Positions 38,872-48,657 of a stretch of DNA of 64,000 nucleotides are shown one piece after another. The position numbers and the translations under genes are program-made. The notes beneath the pieces are model-generated. The model was not told where the DNA came from. It searched no databases and saw nothing but the letters and a program-made list of their open reading frames with translations. The DNA comes from an uncultured delta proteobacterium (lineage in GTDB: Bacteria; Desulfobacterota; Desulfobulbia; Desulfobulbales; Desulfocapsaceae), in the NCBI GenBank assembly GCA_903875445.1, contig CAIQWD010000090.1:31616-95615 (forward strand), read 5' to 3'. Numbering within the stretch: the first letter of the stretch is position 1; every line of letters starts with the position of its first letter.

Positions 38872-40110
38872 ATGCGAAGGGTAGTAGTTACAGGTGTGGG
38901 CTTGGTGACCCCACTTGGTACCGGAGTTGAGAAAACCTGGCAGAATATCTGCTCGGGAGTCAGTGGTGTTGATCTCATTACTCGCTTTGATACCAGTGAT
39001 TACGCTGTGAAAATTGCTGCTGAAGTAAAGGATTTCATTGCCGAGGATTTTTTTGACAAGAAGGCAATCAAGCATCTTGACCTCTTCGTCCAGTACGGCC
39101 TTGCGGCGGCACAAATGGCTATGAAAGACAGCGGTCTTATCGTAACCGATGGCAATAGTGCGAGGGTGGGCGTTATCACCGGATGTGGTATGGGAGGCTT
39201 GCCGACCATCGAAAAATACCATCAGATATGTGTGGAAAAGGGTCCGAAAAAAATCACCCCTTTTTTTATACCTATGGTTATTCCTAATATGCCTTCCGGA
39301 CAAATCTCCATGGCTTTGAATGCCAAAGGACCGAACCTTTGTATGACAACGGCCTGTGCCGCCGGAACGCATGCTGTCGGTGAAGCCTACCGGCATATCA
39401 AGTATGGAATGTGTGATGTGGTTGTCAGCGGCGGGACAGAGGCAGTCATTTGCGGCCTTGGGGTTGCAGGCTTTTCAGCGATGAAAGCCCTTTCGACTCG
39501 CAACGAAGAGCCAAAGGCTGCATCCCGGCCGTTTGACATTGATCGTGACGGTTTTGTAATGTCCGAGGGTGCGGGGATCATTATCCTTGAGGAATATGGT
39601 CACGCCCTGGCCAGAGGGGCGAAAATTTATGCGGAGATTTGTGGTTATGGCTTAAGCAGTGACGCGTATCACATTGCAGCCCCACCGGAAAACGGAGAGG
39701 GCGGGATGCGGGCGATGCGGATGGCGGTTGAAGATTCGGGGATGGCAGCGGATAATTTTGATTATATCAACGCCCATGGTACTTCAACTCCGCTTAATGA
39801 CAAATGTGAAACGCAGGCAATAAAGACTGTTTTTGGTGAGCATGCCAAAAAATTGGCAATCAGTTCCACAAAATCGATGACCGGCCATATGTTGGGTGCC
39901 GCGGGGGGAATTGAAGCAGCTTTTACAGCCCTGAGTGTATATGAACAGATTGCCCCTCCGACCATCAATCTTAGTCACCCTGACCCCGATTGTGATCTCG
40001 ATTATGTGCCGAACGTAGCGAGAAAAATGAATATTCGTGCTGCACTTTCAAATTCTTTCGGATTCGGTGGCACGAATGCCGTTATCGCTATGAAAAGATT
40101 CACCGATTGA
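38872..40110 (+). CDS. fabF: beta-ketoacyl-ACP synthase II
   Basis: MRRVVVTGVGLVTPLG, TTACAAGTHAVGEA, NAHGTSTPLND, SFGFGGTNAV. Confidence 0.95.
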   Translation: MRRVVVTGVGLVTPLGTGVEKTWQNICSGVSGVDLITRFDTSDYAVKIAAEVKDFIAEDFFDKKAIKHLDLFVQYGLAAAQMAMKDSGLIVTDGNSARVGVITGCGMGGLPTIEKYHQICVEKGPKKITPFFIPMVIPNMPSGQISMALNAKGPNLCMTTACAAGTHAVGEAYRHIKYGMCDVVVSGGTEAVICGLGVAGFSAMKALSTRNEEPKAASRPFDIDRDGFVMSEGAGIIILEEYGHALARGAKIYAEICGYGLSSDAYHIAAPPENGEGGMRAMRMAVEDSGMAADNFDYINAHGTSTPLNDKCETQAIKTVFGEHAKKLAISSTKSMTGHMLGAAGGIEAAFTALSVYEQIAPPTINLSHPDPDCDLDYVPNVARKMNIRAALSNSFGFGGTNAVIAMKRFTD

Positions 40111-40130
40111 CAGGAAATTGGGAGGACGGA

Positions 40131-40559
40131 GTGAAGATAGTCGTTGCTGCTGATCATGGAGGCGTGGAATTAAAAGAGCTGATCAAAAGGTCGCTGGTTG
40201 CATTCGGCTACGAGGTTGAGGATGTTGGCTGTTTCTCCAAAGATGCGGTTGATTATCCTGATTTTGCCGAGAAAGCTGTCCAGTTCATTTTGAAAAACGA
40301 ATGTCAAATGGGAATACTGATTTGCGGAACAGGGATCGGTATGTCCATCGCGGCAAACAGATACAGGAGCATCAGAGCCGCCAATTGCTCAAATGTATAT
40401 ACGGCGAGAATGAGCCGCGAGCATAATAATGCCAACGTTCTGTGCCTTGGCGCGAGGGTGCTTGAGGCGGATACGGCTATTGAAATGGTTCGTGTATGGC
40501 TGGATACGACCTTTTCCGGAGGGAGACACCAGAGAAGGATTGCAAAATTCAGTGATTGA
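40131..40559 (+). CDS. rpiB: ribose 5-phosphate isomerase B
   Basis: VKIVVAADHGGVELKELIK, GILICGTGIGMSIAANR; GTG start with GGAGG upstream. Confidence 0.92.
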   Translation: MKIVVAADHGGVELKELIKRSLVAFGYEVEDVGCFSKDAVDYPDFAEKAVQFILKNECQMGILICGTGIGMSIAANRYRSIRAANCSNVYTARMSREHNNANVLCLGARVLEADTAIEMVRVWLDTTFSGGRHQRRIAKFSD

Positions 40560-40584
40560 TGTGAGATAAAAGAGTTTGAATGAT

Positions 40585-40620
40585 AAAGCCGATTTTGCAT
40601 CAGCAAAATCGGCTTTATTT
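40585..40620 (+). terminator. Rho-independent terminator after rpiB
   Basis: AAAGCCGATTTTGC-ATCA-GCAAAATCGGCTTT perfect 14-bp stem. Confidence 0.85.
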
Positions 40621-40645
40621 GTATTGACTCATAGGGGGTTGCCAT

Positions 40646-41113
40646 ATGAAATGCCCGTATTGTGGACATCTTGATAACAGGGTAATTGACTCGCGTCTTA
40701 ACAAAGATGCGACAATTACCAGAAGAAGAAGGGAGTGTCTGGCATGCAATCAGCGATTCACCACCTACGAACGGCTTGAGGTGATGCTGCCTGTGCTGGT
40801 CAAAAAAGACGGTCGCAGAGAGCCATGGGATCGGCACAAGCTCATAGCGGGCTTGGAAAAGGCCTGTGAAAAGAGGACGGTTAGTCGAGATAAAATTGAC
40901 GAATTTGCCGATGAGATCGAACACAAATTGCAAGATTATGGGGCAAAAGAGATTCATTCCCAGGTAGTCGGTCAGTGGGTGATGGAAGGCTTGCCGCGTC
41001 TTGACGAAGTGGCTTACGTACGGTTTGCATCTGTATATCGTCAGTTTAAGGATGTGAATGAATTTATGGAGGAACTCAAGACCCTTCTTGATTCGAGAAG
41101 AACCAATGAATAG
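40646..41113 (+). CDS. nrdR: transcriptional regulator NrdR
   Basis: MKCPYCGHLDNRVIDSRLNKDATITRRRRECLACNQRFTTYERLE. Confidence 0.96.
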   Translation: MKCPYCGHLDNRVIDSRLNKDATITRRRRECLACNQRFTTYERLEVMLPVLVKKDGRREPWDRHKLIAGLEKACEKRTVSRDKIDEFADEIEHKLQDYGAKEIHSQVVGQWVMEGLPRLDEVAYVRFASVYRQFKDVNEFMEELKTLLDSRRTNE

Positions 41114-42215
41114 CCAAGAAGATGTGCGTTTCATGCGCCTGGCCCTGAAGGAAGCTACAAGAGGTTTGGGGCGGACCTCGCCAAATCCTTGCGTCGGAGC
41201 AATCATAGTCAAAGATGGCCGGATTATCGCCAAGGGTTATCATAAAAAAGCCGGAACCCCGCATGCCGAGATTAATGCAATACGGCAGGCGACCGAAACT
41301 GTTGCCGGGGCAACTATGTATGTAACGCTTGAACCCTGCAATCATACAGGAAAAACCCCGCCTTGCACTCGTGCCTTGGTCGAGAGTGGAATTTCCCGGG
41401 TCGTGGTCGGAATGAAGGATCCCAACCCGCTTGTCAACGGAACAGGCATAGCTTTTCTCAAAGGTTGCGGGGTGGCCGTTACCAGTGGCATCCTCGAAAA
41501 AGAGTGTGAAGAAATAAATGCCCCGTTTCTCAAATATATTACCACCGGTCTTCCTTGGATGATAATGAAGGCGGGAGTGAGTCTCGATGGTCGATTAAAT
41601 TATCAAGAAGGAAAATCCGGTTGGATTACCGGGCAAGAATCGGTGATTGAGGCACATAAACTCAGGGACAGGGTCGATGCCGTTCTTCTCGGAGGTCGAA
41701 CAATACTCATAGATAATCCGTCACTTACCACAAGACTTCCTCAAGGACGAACAAAAGATCCGGTGCGGATTATTGTCGATAGCAAGTTGTCCACGCACCC
41801 CAATGCCAAGGTGTATCACCTTGATTCTCCGGCACCGACATGGGTGTTCCATTCAGAGGATGCTCCTCCGGCAAAGATTGCCGATTTTCAGGTTCAGGGC
41901 ATTCGGCTTTTCCCGATGTTAGGCGAAAACGGTGGCTTAGACCTTTGGGGAATCATCAAGACATTGGGGCGAGAGGGGCTTTGTTCGGTTATGGTCGAAG
42001 GCGGGGCAAAATTGCATGGAGCATTCTTAAAGGCGCAGCTCTTCGATTACGCTTATCTGTTTTATGCGCCTCTTTTTGCAGGGGATAAAGGGGTGGGTTT
42101 GACTGCAGGGCTTCATGTGCAGGATCGGCTGAATGCCCCAAAACTGGTGTCGGTTCGCTATAAAAAGCTCGGAGATGATATGCTAATTTCCGGTCGGATA
42201 ACCTATTACAACTAG
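41106..42215 (+). CDS. ribD: bifunctional riboflavin deaminase/reductase RibD
   Basis: MRLALKEATRGLGRTSPNPCVGAIIVKDG, HAEINAI, PCNHTGKTPPCT. Confidence 0.95.
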   Translation: MNSQEDVRFMRLALKEATRGLGRTSPNPCVGAIIVKDGRIIAKGYHKKAGTPHAEINAIRQATETVAGATMYVTLEPCNHTGKTPPCTRALVESGISRVVVGMKDPNPLVNGTGIAFLKGCGVAVTSGILEKECEEINAPFLKYITTGLPWMIMKAGVSLDGRLNYQEGKSGWITGQESVIEAHKLRDRVDAVLLGGRTILIDNPSLTTRLPQGRTKDPVRIIVDSKLSTHPNAKVYHLDSPAPTWVFHSEDAPPAKIADFQVQGIRLFPMLGENGGLDLWGIIKTLGREGLCSVMVEGGAKLHGAFLKAQLFDYAYLFYAPLFAGDKGVGLTAGLHVQDRLNAPKLVSVRYKKLGDDMLISGRITYYN

Positions 42216-43171
42216 TTGTTGTTCATTAACAAGGTGTTGATTTTTGGCGCCATTCTTGCGCAGTCGGCAAAATTGCCAAAAGTGATTGAAAGGGTGACGT
42301 CGTCTTTTTCAAATGATGGGCTGTGTGAAACGGTGCATTGTGCTGGCAAACGCAGAGCTTGCACCTGTCGTGCGAAATTCTCCTCGGCCTCCCTAGACAG
42401 AGGACAAAACTGGTGCTGTAGATACGTGTTGAGATGTTGCAACTTCTGCGGAACATTCAACACAGGATGTTTGAGAATTTCAGAGATTGTCGGGTTTTTA
42501 AGGAACGCCGAGATGGAAGAGTTTTGGCGAAATGCAAGATCGCGAATGAGAGTGAAGAACCTCTTTTGTTTACCATCTCCCATGGCAAGATCTCTAAAAA
42601 GCAGTACCAAGGCAAGTCGATCGGAACTTTCAGGCAATCTTAAGAGTTCTGCAACCATTTTCTCCTGGAGTCGACCGGCATGTATCTCGGTGATCATGAT
42701 CGGATCTTGCTGCAGAATGTTGTTGAGTTCCTTGATGGTTGAAGCTTGTTTCCTCAACTGCAATCTTTCCAGATACATTAAAATAATATCTTGCTGATTG
42801 AGGTAGCAGGTGCAAATCTCAATAAACTTGGCCTTTTCAGCAAGAGATAACGGATGGTAAAGATTTTGATCGGTCAGCAAAGTATCGAGTAGAACAGTTA
42901 CTTTAGTGTCCTTTGCAAAGACCAGACATTCTATGTTTTCCACTTGCGCATTTGCCAAGGCAAATTGCAGACGCTTGAAGCCGCAAAGAATATCAAAACG
43001 GCCATCTTCTTTAGCAAGAAGGATAGGTTTATGGATAATGCCTGTCCGATAAAAAGATTGGAGCAGGGCATCGGAAATGGTTTGCGAGTCCCAGGGATGA
43101 AGACTCCATTCTTTGGTAAAAATAATTGCCTTTAATGATAATGTACAGTACGAGAGATTTGTTGCGGACAT
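42212..43171 (-). CDS. ParB N-terminal domain-like protein (orphan)
   Basis: 319 aa; SFYRTGIIHKPILLAKEDGRFDILCGFKRLQFALANAQVENIECLVF resembles ParB/Srx domain; LSLAEKAKFIEI...; no ParA neighbour. Confidence 0.6.
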   Translation of the reverse strand: MSATNLSYCTLSLKAIIFTKEWSLHPWDSQTISDALLQSFYRTGIIHKPILLAKEDGRFDILCGFKRLQFALANAQVENIECLVFAKDTKVTVLLDTLLTDQNLYHPLSLAEKAKFIEICTCYLNQQDIILMYLERLQLRKQASTIKELNNILQQDPIMITEIHAGRLQEKMVAELLRLPESSDRLALVLLFRDLAMGDGKQKRFFTLIRDLAFRQNSSISAFLKNPTISEILKHPVLNVPQKLQHLNTYLQHQFCPLSREAEENFARQVQALRLPAQCTVSHSPSFEKDDVTLSITFGNFADCARMAPKINTLLMNNN

Positions 43172-43297
43172 GTTCGGTCAGTTGAGAGACCAATGCTTAA
43201 AAGATAAAAATACCCTGAGAATGACAACGGCAAACCCAGGGTGATTTTAAATGAAGGTGCGAGATGTGTGCTTCAGCTGCGCTAACTGTTTTAGCTA

Positions 43298-43585
43298 TTA
43301 GGAAGCGTTTATCTTCTCTCGCAATATTCCGGATGGCTTAAATGTAACAACCCGCCTGGCATCCAAAGTGAGTTCGTTGCCTGTTTGCGGATTTCGTCCT
43401 CTCCGGGCATTTTTGCGTTTCACATTAAATTTCCCGAAACCACTCAAGAGAAGGTCGGAACCATTTATTAAAGAATCTTTTGATATTCGCAAAAATGCTT
43501 CAACCGAATCAGTCGCTTGGGCCTTCGTCAAGCCTTCATGATTTTTATATACCTGCTGGACCAAATCAGCTTTTGTAAGTGTCAT
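43298..43585 (-). CDS. ihfA: integration host factor alpha / HU family DNA-binding protein
   Basis: MTLTKADLVQQVYKNHEGLTKAQATDSVEAFL...LSGFGKFNVKRKNARRGRNPQTG. Confidence 0.88.
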   Translation of the reverse strand: MTLTKADLVQQVYKNHEGLTKAQATDSVEAFLRISKDSLINGSDLLLSGFGKFNVKRKNARRGRNPQTGNELTLDARRVVTFKPSGILREKINAS

Positions 43586-43773
43586 AATTCCTCCTGATTT
43601 TACTGTATGAGTTAACTATTTTTTACAATGATATACTTTTAGAATAGAAAGTCAAATCTAATGCTAAAGAAAAAACACCATAACATTTAATCGATAATCA
43701 CTCGATGGAACCTATTATGGTAGTAAATGGATTAAACGGGTATGGAACCCTTTATTTAAACTTGGAAGCCGCA

Positions 43774-44982
43774 TCACATCATAACGCTTGAAAGTTTGAA
43801 GATCGGCAGATACATGGCAACGACAATACCGCCTATCATTCCACCGAGAAAAACCATCATAAAAGGTTCTATCATTGCGGTTAAATTGTCAACCGCCTGA
43901 TCGACCTCCTCATCATAAAAATCGGCAATTTTTTCTAACATAACATCGAGAGCACCAACAGACTCTCCGACATTTATCATCTGGACAACCATGTTGGGAA
44001 AAACGCCGCTTTCTTCGAGTGGTTCAGCTATTGGTCGTCCTTCAGCGATTGAATCGCCGACTCGGAAGACCGCCTTTTCGATGACCTTGTTGCCGGAAGT
44101 TCTCGCGACAACCTGCAGTGCCTCCAAAATTGGAACACCAGCGCTGAGCATAGTGCTCAGGGTACGGGTAAATTTAGCAACCGCTACTTTGCGTAGCAAA
44201 ATACCAAAAATCGGAGCCTTAAGTAAAGTTCTGTCGAAAAATGTCCTGCCTTTTTCTGTCGCATAGGTTTTCTTTACTGCCATCACTATTATGAAAAAAG
44301 CAATTATGATGTAAAGAAAATTGGATTTAAAAAATTCGCTCAAATTAACAACTATTTGCGTGGGAAGAGGGAGGCTGTGCCCAAATCCTTCAAACATGGT
44401 CTTGAAAACGGGAACAACAAACACCAAAATAACAATGAGAATGACAATTGAAATTCCCAGGCAAACTGTTGGGTAGGTCATTGCGCCTTTGATTTTCTTT
44501 TTCAGCGACATGGATTTTTCCATGAAAGTGGCCAGTCTTGTGAGAATGGTGTCAAGAATACCACCCGTTTCACCGGCCTCAATCATGTTGGTGAAAAGGT
44601 TGTCGAATATTTTCGGCTTTTTTCGCATAGAATCAGCAAGAGTCGATCCTGCCTCAACATCAGAGCGAATTTCATTTAAAGTCTTTTTGAAGGTTGGATT
44701 TTCCTGTTGTTTCTCAAGTATTTCAAGTCCTTGCACTAGGGGTAGTCCGGCATTGATCATAGTTGAGAGTTGCCGGGTAAAAACGACAATGTCTTTTCCG
44801 GTAACTTTCGGTTTAAAAAAAGCAATATTATCGAAAAGGCCTTTTGGCTTTTCCTTAATGACCAGATCGTTGATTCGCAATCGTTTTAATTGTGCCAGCG
44901 CACCGGCCTGATCGGGGGCCTCAACCTCTCCTTTTCGTTTTTCACCTGCAGAATTTTTCCCCTTCCAGACATAAACAGGCAT
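43774..44982 (-). CDS. pilC: type IV pilus / type II secretion inner membrane protein PilC
   Basis: YVWKGKNSAGEKRKGEVEAPD, VFTRQLSTMINAGLPLVQGLEIL, FTRTLSTMLSAGVPILEALQVV, GESVGALDVMLEKIADFYDEEVD. Confidence 0.93.
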   Translation of the reverse strand: MPVYVWKGKNSAGEKRKGEVEAPDQAGALAQLKRLRINDLVIKEKPKGLFDNIAFFKPKVTGKDIVVFTRQLSTMINAGLPLVQGLEILEKQQENPTFKKTLNEIRSDVEAGSTLADSMRKKPKIFDNLFTNMIEAGETGGILDTILTRLATFMEKSMSLKKKIKGAMTYPTVCLGISIVILIVILVFVVPVFKTMFEGFGHSLPLPTQIVVNLSEFFKSNFLYIIIAFFIIVMAVKKTYATEKGRTFFDRTLLKAPIFGILLRKVAVAKFTRTLSTMLSAGVPILEALQVVARTSGNKVIEKAVFRVGDSIAEGRPIAEPLEESGVFPNMVVQMINVGESVGALDVMLEKIADFYDEEVDQAVDNLTAMIEPFMMVFLGGMIGGIVVAMYLPIFKLSSVMM

Positions 44983-45327
44983 CTTTGCCTCCCGTTTTTA
45001 GAGAGCATATAAGGAGGAAATAGGGAATCTCCTCCATTCATTTCAAACAGCAAGTAATATCGATTATATATCAAGATTCTTCTTATTACAAGTCCCGGAG
45101 TTCTACCACCCTTTTTAATCTTTTCATCGGCCAGGATGAAAAGAATCGTAAAGAAGCTCGCGGTTGGATGATGTTTCTCAAAAAAAGCTTGTCTCAGGGA
45201 CGTCTGTTTGGTATATAGAAAAATTCTATTTTTGATTTATAAAGTCAGTTTGTGGTTCGCCACGGCTGTTTCCCTGGTGTGAAAATGTGAGCACCAGTAA
45301 GAGTTTGACGGATTGGAGGACAAATAT

Positions 45328-45573
45328 ATGGAGAGTCAGGCGACTGTAAATTATGCTGATGGTCGTTTTCAGCCTATCATTGATAAATGCGAAGGATGTG
45401 GACGTATCGTAGAGAACGAAACAACTAAATTTTGTCGAAGTTATGTGAATCCTGCGGCCAAATGGAAACTGGGGTTTTGCAATTTTGCTACCCATGCAAA
45501 GCCGGAGATCAGTGTTGTCAAAATTAGGGTTAACCCTTTGAAGGCTGCAAAGCGAGCTTCGAAGAGAAAGTAA
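45328..45573 (+). CDS. PxxKW-type cysteine-rich protein
   Basis: CEGCGRIVENETTKFCRSYVNPAAKWKLGFCNFATH. Confidence 0.75.
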   Translation: MESQATVNYADGRFQPIIDKCEGCGRIVENETTKFCRSYVNPAAKWKLGFCNFATHAKPEISVVKIRVNPLKAAKRASKRK

Positions 45574-45589
45574 TCTGCATGGTATGCAT

Positions 45590-45625
45590 AAAAAAGGATC
45601 TGCTGCAAGGCAGGTCCTTTTTTTA
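45590..45625. terminator. bidirectional terminator between PxxKW gene and yggS
   Basis: AAAAAAGGATCTGC-TGCAAG-GCAGGTCCTTTTTTT. Confidence 0.75.
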
Positions 45626-46309
45626 TGGCCGATGACCGAATATTGCGGTACCTATGCGGACAATAGTTGAACCCTCTTCAATGGCGATATGAAAATCGTC
45701 AGACATTCCCATGGAGAGCTCGGGGGTGGCGACATGGGGAAAAAGATTCTTTGCTGCAAATTTTTCGGACAAGATACGAAGGTTGCGAAAGTGGGGGCGA
45801 GACTGTTCCGGATCGGTGGCAAGAGGCGGCATGGTCATCAGGCCGCAGACTCTTAATCTGGTTAATTCATTTATTTTAATCAATAACGCTTCAACTTCAT
45901 CGGCAGCAACACCAGTTTTCCTTGGATCGTTGCCGATGTTTACCTGGATAAGTATATCCAGGTTCTTTTTCAGGTTTTCCAGCTGGCTGTTCAGAGTTAC
46001 CCCAAGTTTATAGCTATCCAATGTCTCAAGCATGCCGCACGTTTCGGCAGCGATTTTTGCCTTGTTGCTCTGCAGGTGTCCAATAAAATGGAAAACCGCC
46101 TCCGCTGGCACTAGTCCTCTTTTGGCCTGAACTTCCTGGATATAGTTTTCTCCAAAAATATTTTGGCCGGCGTCAACAGCCTCACGAATTGAATCCGCTG
46201 GAAAGTGTTTCGATACCGCCACCAGTTTAATATTCTCTGGCTGTCTTCCGGCTTTTTGAGCGGCTTCGGCGATCCTTTCTTTTACTATTCGAATGTTTTG
46301 GACAATCAT
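45623..46309 (-). CDS. YggS family PLP homeostasis protein
   Basis: IKLVAVSKHFPADSIREAVDAGQNIFGENYIQE, FHFIGHLQSNKAK, ELSMGMSDDFHIAIEEGSTIVRIGTAIFG. Confidence 0.94.
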   Translation of the reverse strand: MIVQNIRIVKERIAEAAQKAGRQPENIKLVAVSKHFPADSIREAVDAGQNIFGENYIQEVQAKRGLVPAEAVFHFIGHLQSNKAKIAAETCGMLETLDSYKLGVTLNSQLENLKKNLDILIQVNIGNDPRKTGVAADEVEALLIKINELTRLRVCGLMTMPPLATDPEQSRPHFRNLRILSEKFAAKNLFPHVATPELSMGMSDDFHIAIEEGSTIVRIGTAIFGHRP

Positions 46310-46318
46310 CGGAGCCTA

Positions 46319-47149
46319 TTAGTCGGTAAAGGAAAAGAGTTTTTCCGCATTGGCAGTGGTGTGCTTGGCCACAAGATTTACATCTATCTGACGAAGCTCG
46401 GCGATTTTCATAGCAGTATGGATGAGATACGCGGGCTCATTTCTTTTGCCGCGGAATGGTTGAGGAGCGAGAAAAGGTCCGTCTGTCTCCAACACCATCG
46501 AGGTAAGCGGAATCTTCCTTGCCACTTCCTGCAGGGTAATGCTATTCTTGAAGGTGACAATTCCAGGAATTGAAATAAGCATGCCAAGGTCGAGAATTTT
46601 CCGGGCGTAGGCGTAATCTCCGGAAAAGCAATGCATAATACCTCCTTGATCCAAGGGCTGGGCGTGGCGAAGTATATTTAATATATCATCCTCTGCTTCT
46701 CTATTGTGGATAATAACCGGCAGCTTAAACTCACGGGCCATGTCGAGCTGTCGGCGGAAATGGTGGCGCTGTCTGGCCGGATCTGAATATTTCTTATAAT
46801 AATCTAAGCCGATCTCGCCAAATCCGACTATGTATGGAGCGTGGTCCCCGTATAATTTTTCTAGGGCATTATAATCTTCCTCTCGCAGCATGTCTACGTC
46901 ATGGGGATGTATGCCGATCGTGGCGGAAATCTGTTTGTGCTTGCGGGCAAGTTCAATACCGCTTTTTGAACTCGCCAGATCGATACCGATAGTGATAATC
47001 CTTTTAAGGTGTTGTGAAAAGGCCCGTTCAAGTACTTTGCCCAGATCAACGGCATAGGCCGGCATGTCGAGGTGACAATGGGTATCGATGAGGAAGCTGC
47101 TGTCGAGAACAGATTTTCTTTTATCAGTAAATTCCGATTTCTTATCCAT
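46319..47149 (-). CDS. TatD family hydrolase
   Basis: LIDTHCHLDMPAY, GFGEIGLDYYK, MHCFSGDYAYARKILDLG, LETDGPFLAPQPFRGKRNEP. Confidence 0.94.
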   Translation of the reverse strand: MDKKSEFTDKRKSVLDSSFLIDTHCHLDMPAYAVDLGKVLERAFSQHLKRIITIGIDLASSKSGIELARKHKQISATIGIHPHDVDMLREEDYNALEKLYGDHAPYIVGFGEIGLDYYKKYSDPARQRHHFRRQLDMAREFKLPVIIHNREAEDDILNILRHAQPLDQGGIMHCFSGDYAYARKILDLGMLISIPGIVTFKNSITLQEVARKIPLTSMVLETDGPFLAPQPFRGKRNEPAYLIHTAMKIAELRQIDVNLVAKHTTANAEKLFSFTD

Positions 47150-47557
47150 CCCAACTCTTTAGCAGAAATGGTTGGATGACGCAATTTCATTCCCAGTAAA
47201 CAAAAAAATGGTTATGTTTTTCACTCAAAAATTCGTTTTTTTTCCTCTCCGGAGAGCTAGCGGGATGAATTTGTTATAAAAAAATAAAATAAATCTTCAT
47301 ATAGCCAAAAAACTATCGTATAGTGTGACAAGCGATATCTGGTCGGATCATCGCTAAGTTTTGTAAAAATTGATGGCTTATGAGTTTTTCCAGGCAAAGA
47401 GCATGAAGCCAATTCTTGAGAACGATTGTTTTGTGATATCGAGAATTCATCAAAAGGGCATTTTATTCAATAAGTTAGATGGTAATGGGTCGATATCGGA
47501 AAATCGCCTTAGTACCAGCTGATACCAGCAACCAACATTTACGATGAGGTTTGTGGC

Positions 47558-47956
47558 ATGAATTACGGTATTGTCAGTCAAGAACAACTCGAGCAGATTG
47601 ATCGGATTTTGGCAGAGAAGTTGATAAAACTCGGTGTTGATTGCGTAATTATCATCGATATGGCCGGTAATATTATTACCGCCAAGGATAACGGTGAAAG
47701 CAAATACGATGTCTACTCTTTTGCTGCGCTGGCGGCCGGTAATTTTGCAACAGTCGATGCCATGGCCAAGCTTGTTGGTGAACAAGAATTTTCCCTACTG
47801 TTTCATAAAGGTCAGGAATCAAATATTCATTTCAGTAAAATCGATGACGAATTGCTTCTCATCTCCATGTTTGGGCGTGATATATCCCTTGGCTTTCTTC
47901 GTCTCAATGTTGTTGATGTTATAGAAAAAATAAGAAAAGTTTGGGAGAGGAAATAA
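47558..47956 (+). CDS. roadblock/LC7 domain protein (MglB-like)
   Basis: 132 aa; VDCVIIIDMAGNIITAKDNG...SFAALAAGNFATVDAMAKLVGEQEFSLLFHKGQESNIHFSKID. Confidence 0.85.
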   Translation: MNYGIVSQEQLEQIDRILAEKLIKLGVDCVIIIDMAGNIITAKDNGESKYDVYSFAALAAGNFATVDAMAKLVGEQEFSLLFHKGQESNIHFSKIDDELLLISMFGRDISLGFLRLNVVDVIEKIRKVWERK

Positions 47957-48042
47957 GGTCGACCGGCTTCATTATATGAGTCGATTCGGCATGATGAGAA
48001 AATCACAAACCTCTGCAGCGATCATCAACAGGGAGTAGAACG

Positions 48043-48648
48043 TTGAGCTTTATCAATTTAAAAGACAAGATAGTGCAGGTAAAGATTGTGTATTACGGCC
48101 CCGGACGGTGTGGGAAAACCACCAACTTGGAGTACATTAATCGAACGTATCGTAAACAGATCGCTTCAGAGATGGTCAGTTTGAAAACTCACGGAGATCG
48201 GACGCTTTTTTTTGACTTTTTACCATTTGATATGGGGCAGATCAAGGGCTATGACATCAAAATTCAGCTTTATACCGTGCCTGGGCAGGTGAAATATAAT
48301 GCCACCCGAAAACTGGTGCTGCGAGGCGTCGATGGTATTGTCTTTGTTGCTGATGCCATGGAAAAACAGCGCGAAAAAAATATCCGATCCTTGAATCAAC
48401 TCCATGAAAATCTCCAGTCATATAAGGAGAGTATTTTCAGAATTCCGTTGGTAATGCAATATAATAAAGTTGACCTCAAGGAGCACGGGATCCCCATCCT
48501 TCCGACGTCTGTGTTGGAAAAGGACCTCAATAGCAGACTGAAAGTACCCTATTTTGAGGCAAGTGCGATTACTGGGTACAATGTCGCCGCGACATTGAAG
48601 AAAATAATTTCTTCCTCGGTGATTTCAATCCAGAAAAAATTACTCTAG
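48043..48648 (+). CDS. MglA-like small GTPase
   Basis: IVYYGPGRCGKTTNLEYI P-loop, TVPGQVKYNATRKLVLRGVDGIVFVADAM, MQYNKVDL. Confidence 0.92.
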   Translation: MSFINLKDKIVQVKIVYYGPGRCGKTTNLEYINRTYRKQIASEMVSLKTHGDRTLFFDFLPFDMGQIKGYDIKIQLYTVPGQVKYNATRKLVLRGVDGIVFVADAMEKQREKNIRSLNQLHENLQSYKESIFRIPLVMQYNKVDLKEHGIPILPTSVLEKDLNSRLKVPYFEASAITGYNVAATLKKIISSSVISIQKKLL

Positions 48649-48657
48649 AGAGAAACT

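Noticed and set aside
47245-47256. 12-bp palindrome CTCTCCGGAGAG
   Set aside because: Short, single occurrence noticed, no supporting promoter or partner site.
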